A stretch of DNA of 64,000 nt from Paenalicyclobacillus cellulosilyticus. Lineage in GTDB: Bacteria > Bacillota > Bacilli > Alicyclobacillales > Alicyclobacillaceae. Position 1 is the first letter of the stretch. Each line of letters begins with the position of its first letter. The translations under genes were made by a program, and so were the position numbers. Below, piece by piece: positions 8,882 through 16,748 of this stretch. A model generated the notes under the pieces. That model had not been told where the DNA came from and made no database searches. It worked only from the letters and a program-made list of their open reading frames with translations. The stretch covers positions 1 through 64,000 of the forward strand of contig NZ_BMOY01000008.1 of assembly GCF_014647315.1 (NCBI RefSeq), written 5' to 3'.

Positions 8882-8915
8882 GCCCCGGCGCGCTCGGCCT
8901 TCCGGCCGGCGGCGG
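8882..8915. terminator. hairpin between convergent czcD and GH5 genes
   Basis: GCCCCG (8882-8887) pairs with CGGGGC (8910-8915), with an inner CGGCC/GGCCG stem. It lies between two converging genes, so it may stop transcription from both. No T-tract is seen. Confidence 0.35.
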
Positions 8916-8926
8916 GGCGCTTCCGC

Positions 8927-9931
8927 TCAATGTGCTTGCAACAGCGTCAACAACGCGCGATCCAGCTTGTGCCCGTACCAATCTTCATACGCGACGTCGC
9001 TGCGGCCGCTGTCCAGGACGCCGAACTCCCCCCGGAAGTTCCACACCGCAAAGCCGATGTGAAACTCACGGAGGATTTCGAGCACGTCACGGAACCAAGC
9101 GAGCGCCACGTGGTGCGGTGTGTGCTTGTACACCCCCATTTCGCCACAGTGGACACCGACCCCCTGACGAGCGAGGTCTGCCCACTTGGCGTAATGCCGG
9201 CGGAGTTTCTCCCGGTCCCACGCCTCGCCGCCCTGCGTCGCCCCGGGCCACACCGGCTCCGGCCACTTGTCCGATCCCGGCACCCACCCGGCCCGGTAGT
9301 GCGTCAGCCCGGCTGGGATATAGCCGCGGCAACTCTGGGCAATGCCGAGATCGACCAGGTTTGGACACGGCTCGTTGCCGATGGAGTGCCCTTCACAGAA
9401 GATGAGCCGGTCGGGGTCCACCGCGCGGATGGCCGCCACCGCCGCTCGCACCACCCGCTCGTAGTCCGCGAGCGTCATGCCGTCCGGGCTCGGTACGGGC
9501 GGCTCGTTCACCAGGTCGAAGCTGAGCTGGTGCGGCGGGATGCCCTTGTAGCGCTTGGCGAACACCGACCAGTGATAACAGAACGCCTCTTGCGCCTCCT
9601 TGTCCTTCCACAAGTCGAACGGCTCGTCGGGCCCGGGATTGATGCAGTAACCGGGCGCCCGATGGAAGTTGAGGGAAACGTGCAGACCATAGCGCTGGCC
9701 GAGCATGACGGCGCGATCGACCTTCTCCAGCACCTCCTCCCGGATGTCGTACACGTCGGGCCCGGGCGCCCACAGCCGGTACGACATCGGGATGCGCACG
9801 AAGTCAAACCCCCACTCGGCTATCCAGCGAAAGTCGTCCTCCCGGAAGTTGCCGTCGTGGCGATGCGTGAACATCTCAAGCAGATTGAACCCGCGCCAGC
9901 GCGGGAGGACCGTCTGGGCAGTGGATGACAT
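8927..9931 (-). CDS. glycoside hydrolase family 5 (cellulase-like)
   Basis: TIM-barrel glycosidase of 334 residues. The acid/base Glu is E143 in LVNEPP and the nucleophile Glu is E264 in HCGEMG. FVRIPMSYRLW (about 45-55) and LNFHRAPG (about 88-94) are typical of GH5. No signal peptide is visible, so it is probably intracellular and may act on imported beta-linked oligosaccharides. The start at 9931 has GGAGTGAAG upstream. It lies 110 bp downstream of dabA on the same strand, so readthrough is possible, although no functional link is evident. Confidence 0.88.
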   Translation of the reverse strand: MSSTAQTVLPRWRGFNLLEMFTHRHDGNFREDDFRWIAEWGFDFVRIPMSYRLWAPGPDVYDIREEVLEKVDRAVMLGQRYGLHVSLNFHRAPGYCINPGPDEPFDLWKDKEAQEAFCYHWSVFAKRYKGIPPHQLSFDLVNEPPVPSPDGMTLADYERVVRAAVAAIRAVDPDRLIFCEGHSIGNEPCPNLVDLGIAQSCRGYIPAGLTHYRAGWVPGSDKWPEPVWPGATQGGEAWDREKLRRHYAKWADLARQGVGVHCGEMGVYKHTPHHVALAWFRDVLEILREFHIGFAVWNFRGEFGVLDSGRSDVAYEDWYGHKLDRALLTLLQAH

Positions 9932-10041
9932 CCGGCTTCACTCCTTCCCCCGCATGGTCACACGGGGCGGGATGGGATACGCGGGCTTGCCGCCCGGGAA
10001 GGTTCCTTCGCGCTCGCTGCCGCGGATTCCTGCCTGCTCGT

Positions 10042-12828
10042 TTACCCTGCCTGAGACAGCCGTGCGGGCAAAGAATCCGCCTCCCACGTCTCCCAAGTCC
10101 CGCGCACCGGATCGAAGGAGGCCAAGCGCAGCCAACCGTTCTCCACCTTGCGGCGGAAGGACGCGTCGCCCGCGAGCACGCGCGCGATGTGATTGGACGG
10201 TGCTTCAATCACCACGAGCAGCCGCAAGGGCGCGTGGTAGAGCGCATGATCGGAGGCGGCCACCGACTGCCACGGCAAACCGGCCATCAGGTCGCTGCCG
10301 TTGCCTTGCATCACGCCGATGCCGCCCGTCACCGTTTGGGTGGCTTTGTTGCCGCTGCCGTACACATGGGGCGCGACGGTGGACGCGTAGTACTGCAAAT
10401 TGATCCACTGCGCCACCGTCACCGGGCCGGCCACGATGGCCGCGAGCTGTTCGCCCTCCGGGTCAAGGCGCCAATCGTAGCTGTGCAAAAACACACGCCC
10501 CGCCAAGTCGGCATGCTGGGTCAACCGACGCCGCCCGACGACAAACGCGGCGCAACCGGCGAGCCCCCACTCCGGGCGGACCTCACTCCAATCGACCGCG
10601 CGGCGGCTGGCTTCCGCATGCGGACGGCGCACCGGTCCTACGTGCGGCAGCCGGGCGAGCCGCTGCGCAGAGAGCTGCGGCCCCACGTGCGCCAACGCTT
10701 GCTTCAGGCGTTGCAGCGCCGCTTGGGCGGGACCGGACAGCGGCGGCACGTCGAGGAAACACAGTTCATCGGTGGTGGTGATGTGCTCGGCCGCTACGAA
10801 GATGGTGTCATCGGGGATGACGATGCCTTGCCGGGCCAAACCCTCCCGCACCGCGCGCAGGTTGCACATCGCGGCAAAGGCGCGGGCATTGAACCAGCCG
10901 GCCGCGCCGCCGCACGCCCCGCAGTCGAGCGCCGCCTGGTGCGGGTTGTTGGTGGTGCGGCTTTCGTGGCCGCATACCACCACCAGGGGCGCAAAGGAGA
11001 CAAGCCCGATGGTGCGCAGGAGACCGCCTGCCGCAGCCACCATCTCTTCCGTGGTCAAGCCCACGGGCAGTCCGCCGTCCTCCCAGCCGTTCCCGGCCGC
11101 AGCCCCGCGGACCAGGGTCAATTGGGTCGGCGGTTTGTGATAGGCTGCCTCTTCCGCCCGCTGCCACAGCCTCCCGGCCCAACCGGGGGCGATGGTGCGC
11201 GCCAAGGTGTACAACCCGAGCCAAGGCCCGCTGCTTTCGGGCAAGACCAAGCTCGCCAACAGGTCTTGTTTCAGCTTTTTGAACACCCCGCCGACAAATT
11301 GCACCACGTTGCGCCGCCGGCGATAGGACGTTACGGACGAGGCAGGTGCGGGGCACTCGCGAATCTCGTATTTCGGTTCGACGATGGCCGGGCACGAAGG
11401 ATGGGCGTACAGGCTGTCCAGCTCCCGCGTCTGCACGGGCAGGTTGAAAAATCCGGCGCATCCGTACGTCGCGAAAGGACCGGCTTGTTCCAGCTGGCGG
11501 CGCAACGGTTCCGAGCGCACGTCGATACAAAACAGGAGCTGGGCCACCGGCGACGGCTCTTTCCCCTGCGCGGCTGGATCGTTTTGCCGCGAGGAGGAGA
11601 GGATGCTGGCCCGCAGGCGCGTTTCATACGTCCTTTCCCATGCCTCGAGCCACAGCTGCCAGCGATCCACCCGCAGGAAGCGATCCAGCCACGCGATGCA
11701 GGCCGCCTGGACGTCCGCCGGCAATTGGCGAAACGCGGATGGCGTCAGCCCGCTATAGCCCAACCACAGCGCCACCAGCCGCACCGGGTCGCGGTTTGTG
11801 TCCGTCTGCCCGGCTGCACCCGCCGCAGCCTCGCCTGCAGTTGCATCGCGCACCACCGCACCGCGCACCGCCCTGTCGCCTGCTGCCGCATGGCCCGTTG
11901 CCGCTCCGTCCACCTCCGGCTTCGGCAACCAGGGTGCACAAAACGCCCACTCCAGGGACAGGCGCACCGCCAAGTATTCCAGCAACCATTCGTCCCCTTG
12001 CCCTGCCCTCCGGGAGGTCCATGCCAACATGCCAGCCCAGCCGGGCAAGGCCAGCACATGCGCTGTCAGGTACGCTGCCTGGTCGTCCTCCGCCACGCCC
12101 AGCACCGCCAGGGCATGCACCAACGCAGTCTCCGGGTCCTCGGGCCATGTGGCCAGCCGCGCCCGTTCCGTTCGCGTGAGGGACGGATCGAGCGGGACCA
12201 AGCGCCGCCACGCGCGGTACAACCCTTCGTCACGCCCAGGCAGTGGCCACAACGCCTGTCCCTCGTCCAGAAACAGCTTGCACCACTTGATCATCTGCTG
12301 GTCCAATCGTCGGCCCGGCTCACCCAATTGCACGCTGAGGGGCCGCACGGCGGGACGGCCGTGTCGGACCGTGGCGGCAGGCAGCTTGGCGCAGACTTGC
12401 TGCGCCAGGTCCAAGAGGTCATCCGCAACCGCCGGAGATTCCTCCTGGCTCTTCAACAGGGCATGACACAGCCGCGCCATGGCTTGCCGCGGCACGGGCA
12501 GCGTCTGCAAATCCAGCCATTGCTCCAGGCAACGCGCCAGGATGTTGGCGTCAATCTCTCCCCGCGCCAACGCCGCCGACAGGACGGAGCGGGACGGGTA
12601 GAGCCTGACCCCTTGCATGTCTTGCAAGCGATCCGCCACCTCGGCAAAAGACAAGTGCTCCATCTCCATCCACGGATGGCGTGCAATGAAGGCGGCAATG
12701 GGCCAAAGCGGCGCGATGACCGCGGACGCTTGCCGCACCAACTCACGGACGGTCATGTTCGCTGGCGCGTGCACATGAGTACGGGCTTGCGCCGCTTGCC
12801 CTGCCAGGGAGAGTGCGGTTTTGTTCAT
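10042..12828 (-). CDS. dabA: DabA, inorganic carbon transporter subunit (UPF0753/DUF2309)
   Basis: Peripheral subunit of the DabAB energy-coupled bicarbonate/CO2 uptake system, related to beta-carbonic anhydrases. Of 928 residues, the zinc-site residues are visible: C434 and D436 in FCIDVRSE, H621 in VCGHES and C636 in LDCGACGG. Length is slightly above the usual 800-870, partly from an Ala/Gly/Arg-rich insert at about 307-345 that looks low-complexity. Its start overlaps the dabB stop by 4 bp (ATGA), indicating translational coupling. It is the last gene of the DUF2294-dabB-dabA operon. Role: concentrating inorganic carbon for carboxylases, or CO2 fixation if the host is autotrophic. Confidence 0.93.
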   Translation of the reverse strand: MNKTALSLAGQAAQARTHVHAPANMTVRELVRQASAVIAPLWPIAAFIARHPWMEMEHLSFAEVADRLQDMQGVRLYPSRSVLSAALARGEIDANILARCLEQWLDLQTLPVPRQAMARLCHALLKSQEESPAVADDLLDLAQQVCAKLPAATVRHGRPAVRPLSVQLGEPGRRLDQQMIKWCKLFLDEGQALWPLPGRDEGLYRAWRRLVPLDPSLTRTERARLATWPEDPETALVHALAVLGVAEDDQAAYLTAHVLALPGWAGMLAWTSRRAGQGDEWLLEYLAVRLSLEWAFCAPWLPKPEVDGAATGHAAAGDRAVRGAVVRDATAGEAAAGAAGQTDTNRDPVRLVALWLGYSGLTPSAFRQLPADVQAACIAWLDRFLRVDRWQLWLEAWERTYETRLRASILSSSRQNDPAAQGKEPSPVAQLLFCIDVRSEPLRRQLEQAGPFATYGCAGFFNLPVQTRELDSLYAHPSCPAIVEPKYEIRECPAPASSVTSYRRRRNVVQFVGGVFKKLKQDLLASLVLPESSGPWLGLYTLARTIAPGWAGRLWQRAEEAAYHKPPTQLTLVRGAAAGNGWEDGGLPVGLTTEEMVAAAGGLLRTIGLVSFAPLVVVCGHESRTTNNPHQAALDCGACGGAAGWFNARAFAAMCNLRAVREGLARQGIVIPDDTIFVAAEHITTTDELCFLDVPPLSGPAQAALQRLKQALAHVGPQLSAQRLARLPHVGPVRRPHAEASRRAVDWSEVRPEWGLAGCAAFVVGRRRLTQHADLAGRVFLHSYDWRLDPEGEQLAAIVAGPVTVAQWINLQYYASTVAPHVYGSGNKATQTVTGGIGVMQGNGSDLMAGLPWQSVAASDHALYHAPLRLLVVIEAPSNHIARVLAGDASFRRKVENGWLRLASFDPVRGTWETWEADSLPARLSQAG

Positions 12829-14336
12829 CCCAGACCTGCCTCCTCCGCGTACGCGGCCAGATAGCGCGGATGGGGTTCGATGGCCGCGCGTCTTGGTTCA
12901 CCAAGGTGAATCAGCCAGAGATACAGCCGGACAAACGCTTGGGACGTGGGGCTTACGGCCAGCGCCCACAAGGTCACAGCACCGGCGGCCAACAAGCCCG
13001 CCGCCACTGCGGGCACCACAGGGGGTGCCTGAGCGGGCGCCAGAGCGGCGCGCACCAACCCGGCCAAGCCGGTGCGCGCCAGTTCCGCCAGCGCCGCCAG
13101 CGCCGCCAGAACCGCGAAGCCGAGCCACCGGCCCTCCTTGAGCGCAGACAGATAGCGCCACGCCAAAGCCGCCCCGGCGCCGAGAAACATGGCACTGAGC
13201 CAGCGCGCCGGCTCCTGGGGAGTGACGGCCCAATACAGCACGGCGGTGGCAGCCCCCATCGCCGCGGCCACGGCGAACCACCTCGCGGACGGTGCGGCGG
13301 CCAGCCCCCACTGCCTTTGCGGGCGTGGCACGACAGAGCCGGATCGCAAGAACAAGGTCGCTTTGAACAGGCCGTGGAAGACCAGGTGCACGACGGCCGC
13401 CCCGTACGCAGAGAGGGCACACTGAACCAGCATCAGGCCCATCTGCGCCATTGTGGACGCCACCAGCTGCCGCTTGTAGTCCACGTGCACCAGGCTGATG
13501 CCGGTGCCTATCAGGACAGACAGCCACGCGAGCAGCAAGAGCGCCATGTGCGGCAGCGTCCCGCCCACATTGAAGAGGGGCGACATCCGGGCCAACAACA
13601 GTCCCCCGGCATTCACCAGCCCGGCGTGCATCACCGCCGATACCGGCGTCGGGGTCACGGCCGATTCCAAGAGCCAGCGCTGAAACGGCCATTGACCAGC
13701 CTGGATGAGGGCCGCCACCAGCAAAAGCCCGCAGAGCGCTTCCCGCTCCCAACCAGGCAGCGCCCGGGCGTGCGCCAAGGCTGCCGGCAAGCGCCATGAA
13801 CCGCCGGCCATCCCGAGCCAAACCGCGGCCGCCGCGACCGCCAGCACACCGAGTGAGAAGCGTTTCGCCATCGACACCGCCACCGCCCGCGCCGGCGCCC
13901 ATTCGCGTTTCAAGGCCACCAACCCCACGAGGCCGAGGCTCATCAGCGCCCAGCACAAGGCGAGCAAACGCAGGTCATCGCTCATCCAAGTGAGGGCGGC
14001 GGCACCCGTGGTCCAGGTGAGCAGCGAAAAATAGCGGGGATATGCGCGATCGCCATGCAAGTAGCGTACAGAGAAGTGCTGGATGACGCCGCCCAGTGCC
14101 GCCACGTACAGGGCCATCAGCCAGCCCAAGGCGTCCGCCCGCCAAGGTCCCACGAGCACCCCCGACCTGCCGGCCATCACACCCGCGCACGCCGCGGCCA
14201 CCGGCAACCAGAGCAAGCGGACGTGCAGGCGGACGTGGGGTTTGGGCGAGGGCCGCAGCCACAACACGGCCGCACTGGCCGCCACCACGGCCCATGCGCC
14301 CAACCAAGCCGCGAACATGACCTCGTGCATCTGCAT
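12825..14336 (-). CDS. dabB: DabB, NuoL/MrpA-like proton-conducting membrane subunit
   Basis: Membrane partner of DabA with 503 residues and about 12-14 hydrophobic segments. It belongs to the Nqo12/NuoL/MrpA family, with GQWPFQRWLLESAVTPTPVS followed by an HAGLVNAGG segment, the usual core of that superfamily. It is expected to couple ion flow to DabA-mediated carbon uptake. Start 14336 is chosen for GAGGAGGAAGG upstream; the open frame extends into the structured leader but has no support there. The 344-bp gap to the upstream DUF2294 gene holds a tandem RNA element and a terminator. Confidence 0.92.
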   Translation of the reverse strand: MQMHEVMFAAWLGAWAVVAASAAVLWLRPSPKPHVRLHVRLLWLPVAAACAGVMAGRSGVLVGPWRADALGWLMALYVAALGGVIQHFSVRYLHGDRAYPRYFSLLTWTTGAAALTWMSDDLRLLALCWALMSLGLVGLVALKREWAPARAVAVSMAKRFSLGVLAVAAAAVWLGMAGGSWRLPAALAHARALPGWEREALCGLLLVAALIQAGQWPFQRWLLESAVTPTPVSAVMHAGLVNAGGLLLARMSPLFNVGGTLPHMALLLLAWLSVLIGTGISLVHVDYKRQLVASTMAQMGLMLVQCALSAYGAAVVHLVFHGLFKATLFLRSGSVVPRPQRQWGLAAAPSARWFAVAAAMGAATAVLYWAVTPQEPARWLSAMFLGAGAALAWRYLSALKEGRWLGFAVLAALAALAELARTGLAGLVRAALAPAQAPPVVPAVAAGLLAAGAVTLWALAVSPTSQAFVRLYLWLIHLGEPRRAAIEPHPRYLAAYAEEAGLG

Positions 14337-14470
14337 GACGCCTTCCTCCTCTCCCGTCAGCGCGAGACCATCGGTCCGCTGCAAGCCACCATGGGGTCCA
14401 AGCCGGCAGCCCGAGCTGGCCGCTGCAGCAGGCGGGTGATGCCAAGCTGCCGCCGCAACGCGCAGGGGCA

Positions 14471-14553
14471 AACAAAAAACCGGCGCGGTCCGAATCGCCT
14501 GGTCAGTCGCGGGTGCAGCACCCGCCACTGCCGAACGATTGGCCTCGCCGGTT
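14471..14553 (-). terminator. intrinsic terminator / attenuator in the dabB leader
   Basis: On the minus strand AACCGGCG (14546-14553) pairs with CGCCGGTT (14478-14485) and is followed directly by a U-run (14474-14479). The enclosed region folds further: AATCG/CGATT, CAGT/ACTG and CGGGTGC/GCACCCG stack in order around a small loop. It lies 135 bp before the dabB start, so it should attenuate dabBA. Its 5' arm reuses the AACC of the second hairpin element, giving mutually exclusive folds. Confidence 0.7.
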
Positions 14554-14556
14554 TCC

Positions 14557-14660
14557 CTTCAACCCGTCCCGTTAGACGGTCTGAAGAACTCCCGTGCGTG
14601 CGCTCTCCTCGGTTACCCTTCAACCCGCCGGACGCACGCCGGCGCTTTGAAGAATCCCCG
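14557..14660 (-). promoter_or_regulatory. tandem structured RNA element upstream of dabB (riboswitch-like)
   Basis: Two copies of one element lie on the minus strand: copy 1 around 14618-14652 and copy 2 around 14557-14586. Each reads GGG..TTCTTCA(A/G)A, an inner hairpin, then GGGTTGAAGGG(T/A)AACCG. CTTCA pairs with TGAAG in both. The inner stems differ in sequence (CGCCGG/CCGGCG against CCGTC/GACGG) yet both pair, which is covariation inside the window. The U-run of the following terminator fixes the strand. No known riboswitch consensus was recognised. The natural target is dabBA, and the ligand or factor is unknown. Confidence 0.6.
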
Positions 14661-14680
14661 ATGAAAGCGGCCCCTGTGGC

Positions 14681-15058
14681 TCAATGTTCTCCTTGCGTCA
14701 ATTTCTTCTCCAAGTCATTGTACAGGCGAAACACCATGACACGCTCGCCCGTCCGTGTGCTGAGGTCTGTGAAAAAGCTTTTCACCTGTTCCCCTGTGAT
14801 ACGATAGATGATGTCTTTCAGACCCTCAACACCCGACTCCACCAAACTGTTGCGCGTGCGTTTGACCGACAGCATCCCCTCGTGGGACTCGCACAGCGCA
14901 TATTCAGCCGAAGTAAGGATACCTTGTAAGGATACAATGATCAAGTCCCGCACAATATCCGTTTTGACCGATACGGAGCCGCGACCCAGATAATCCTTTT
15001 CCCACTTCGTCAATGCGTTGCTGATCTCCGACTCGATACAGCCCTTCGATTTCCTCAC
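14681..15058 (-). CDS. DUF2294 domain protein
   Basis: Small protein of 125 residues. KSKGCIESEISNALTKWEKD at the start, then YLGRGS and SVKTDIVRDLIIVSLQGILT, match the DUF2294 family, as does FFTDLSTRTGERVMVF near the C-terminus. The biochemical role of this family is unknown. It sits first in the operon before dabB-dabA, a pairing that suggests a role in inorganic carbon uptake or its control. The start is taken as GTG 15058 with AAAGGGGAG upstream; the open frame to 15157 would add 33 unlikely residues. A promoter lies at 15163-15192. Confidence 0.8.
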   Translation of the reverse strand: MRKSKGCIESEISNALTKWEKDYLGRGSVSVKTDIVRDLIIVSLQGILTSAEYALCESHEGMLSVKRTRNSLVESGVEGLKDIIYRITGEQVKSFFTDLSTRTGERVMVFRLYNDLEKKLTQGEH

Positions 15059-15162
15059 CGGCGCTTGCTCCCCTTTGGTCACGAACTCCGCGCAGTCCCA
15101 CCCCATTATCCGGCAGACCCTCCAGCATACCCTGCCCCGGCCACGAGGCACGGTCATGTGTC

Positions 15163-15192
15163 ATTGTACCTGGAAACCGCCGCGCCCGGCAA
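15163..15192 (-). promoter_or_regulatory. promoter of the DUF2294-dabBA operon
   Basis: Minus strand TTGCCG (15187-15192), 18-bp spacer and TACAAT (15163-15168). Placement about 100 bp upstream of the DUF2294 start fits a sigma-A promoter. Confidence 0.5.
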
Positions 15193-15282
15193 GACAAGTG
15201 CAAGCAGGGGCCGGCTCCCGGCAGGACGACAGCTCGGAACTTGCGGCAACCGGCGGGGGTGACGCGCTGCGGCCGCCCACCA

Positions 15283-15762
15283 TCAGGCCTCCACGCTTGC
15301 TTCCCCGCCCTGCAGAACTTTCGCCATCCGCACGTGCTCGATGCCGGCATCCAGAAACACCTCATCGCTCACGCGCCGGTAGCCGAGCTGCCGGTAAAAA
15401 CCTTCCGCCTGCAGCTGGGCGTCGAGCACCGCTCGCACAAAACCCAGCCGGCGCGCCGCCGCCTCGGCAGCCGCCATGGCGGCGGTGCCGTAGCCTTGCT
15501 GGCGGTGGGAAGCCAACACGGCCACGCGCTGGATTTTCGCCGTGCCTTCCGCGTACGGGATGACGCGGGCCGTGGCCACCGGCGTGCCTTCGTCCGTGCG
15601 CACCAGGATGTGCACCGGCGCCGCTTCCTCTCCAACCGGCAGGCGGTCCCAGTCATCCATCTCTTCATCCTCCGGTACCTGCTGTTCTTCGACAAACACC
15701 GCCCGGCGAATGGCCAGGCAGGCCGACAGCCCTTCCCGCGTCTGCACGATTTCGCTTGGCAT
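15283..15762 (-). CDS. GNAT family N-acetyltransferase (YjcF/ElaA-like)
   Basis: Acetyl-CoA-dependent acyltransferase of 159 residues with a single GNAT domain. IRRAVFVEEQQVPEDEE near the N-terminus is typical of the YjcF/ElaA subgroup. The acetyl-CoA pyrophosphate loop is RQQGYGTA (about 87-94), preceded by the beta-strand KIQRVAVLA, and LDAQLQAEGFYRQLGY forms the C-terminal part. The acceptor substrate is unknown. The start has GGAGGAGCTG upstream. It is transcribed away from vapBC, sharing the intergenic region. Confidence 0.88.
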   Translation of the reverse strand: MPSEIVQTREGLSACLAIRRAVFVEEQQVPEDEEMDDWDRLPVGEEAAPVHILVRTDEGTPVATARVIPYAEGTAKIQRVAVLASHRQQGYGTAAMAAAEAAARRLGFVRAVLDAQLQAEGFYRQLGYRRVSDEVFLDAGIEHVRMAKVLQGGEASVEA

Positions 15763-15864
15763 GACATCAGCTCCTCCGTCGTCGCTGTGGTGCGAGCGTT
15801 TCTACCGGTGACGACGTCGACCTCCGCTCGAGAAGATGAACCGTGTGAAGTCGAAGCAGTGAAT

Positions 15865-15885
15865 GGTATATACTTGATATATACC
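15865..15885 (+). promoter_or_regulatory. palindromic operator of vapBC
   Basis: GGTATATA-CTTGA-TATATACC is a perfect 8-bp inverted repeat 30 bp before vapB. It contains TATA-rich sequence suitable for a -10, so the VapBC complex probably binds here to repress its own operon, as is known for the family. It could also affect the divergent GNAT gene. Confidence 0.65.
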
Positions 15886-15914
15886 ACGCGCTTCACCCGG
15901 GAGGATGAGACAAC

Positions 15915-16145
15915 ATGCAACGAGCTAAAATTTTTCAGTCCGGTCGCAGTCAAGCAGTGCGTTTGCCCAAAGAATTTCGCTTTCAAGGCACCGAAGTATT
16001 CGTGAAACGCGTTGGCAAGGCCGTGGTTCTATTCCCGGCGGATGACGCATGGGACGTGTTGGCTGAATCATTGAAGATGTTCTCGGACGATTACATGTGT
16101 CGGCGCGAACAACCCACCCACTCGCCGCGGGAGGAACTTTTCTAA
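15915..16145 (+). CDS. vapB: VapB-family antitoxin (AbrB/MazE-like DNA-binding)
   Basis: Antitoxin of 76 residues. The N-terminus [20 protein letters not shown] is the classic swapped-hairpin AbrB-type DNA-binding domain of VapB/VagC proteins. The C-terminal part ([18 protein letters not shown]) would wrap the toxin. It neutralises VapC and autorepresses through the upstream palindrome. GGAGGATGAG lies before the ATG. The stop is one base before the vapC start, showing coupled expression. Confidence 0.93.
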   Translation: MQRAKIFQSGRSQAVRLPKEFRFQGTEVFVKRVGKAVVLFPADDAWDVLAESLKMFSDDYMCRREQPTHSPREELF

Positions 16146-16146
16146 A

Positions 16147-16554
16147 ATGAGATACATGTTAGATACAAACATCTGCATCTATTTGATTAAACAAAAATCC
16201 GATACATTGCTCCAAAAGCTGCGTACGTTCCGCCTCGGTGAAATTGGAGTATCGGTGGTGACCGTCGCCGAGTTGCAATACGGGGTTGCAAAGAGCCTGC
16301 ACCGAGAGCGAAATCTGGCCGCTTTGCAAGCCTTTCTTCTGCCATTTGAGGTTGTGGATTTCAATATGGACGCGGCGATGATATACGGACAGATACGTGC
16401 CGATCTAGAGAAAGAAGGTCATCCCATTGGTCCGCTCGATACCTTGATTGCTGCACACGCGTTATCCTTAGATGTTCCCGTTGTCACAAACAATGTGCGT
16501 GAATTCCAACGTGTCAAAGGATTGCGTGTCGAAGATTGGAGCATCCTCCCATAA
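16147..16554 (+). CDS. vapC: VapC-family PIN-domain ribonuclease toxin
   Basis: PIN-domain endoribonuclease of 135 residues; relatives cleave initiator tRNA or other RNAs. The acidic metal site is intact: D6 in MLDTN, E42 in VAELQYG and D98 in GPLDTLIAAHA. The last site reads TNNVREF, typical of this branch. The toxin therefore looks active. AT content is somewhat higher than in neighbouring genes, in keeping with horizontal acquisition. It follows vapB by one base. Confidence 0.94.
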   Translation: MRYMLDTNICIYLIKQKSDTLLQKLRTFRLGEIGVSVVTVAELQYGVAKSLHRERNLAALQAFLLPFEVVDFNMDAAMIYGQIRADLEKEGHPIGPLDTLIAAHALSLDVPVVTNNVREFQRVKGLRVEDWSILP

Positions 16555-16748
16555 GCTCCGGTTCCACCCGGTCTGTGTCCGGCGTTTGATCCCGCATCCC
16601 TTCCCCTCTTTCCCATGACCCTCGTTGATGGCGTGGGTCTTGAAAACGGCCCCCGACAGTGCGTGCATGAAATGCCCTCATATTTCACATGCTGACCCCC
16701 AAGAACCCGGTCTTCACCCAACACCAATCAAACGAGGGGATTCGAAAC

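Noticed and set aside
14490-14550. Resemblance to a cobalamin riboswitch (CCCGCGACTG, GGGAAACCGG) upstream of dabB
   Set aside because: Order and spacing of the conserved boxes do not fit the cobalamin consensus, and the GC-rich part is explained by the terminator's nested stem.
14557-14652. The dabB leader repeats as a CRISPR remnant
   Set aside because: Only two copies, with divergent inner stems that preserve pairing; this fits a structured RNA better than identical CRISPR repeats.
16555-16573. T-box-like GGGTGGAACCGG on the minus strand
   Set aside because: It would be transcribed antisense into vapC with no downstream amino-acid gene, and lacks stem I and specifier features.
16555-16748. 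Possible c-di-AMP (ydaO) riboswitch before the NlpC/P60 gene
   Set aside because: The conserved core sequences of that family are absent on the plus strand.
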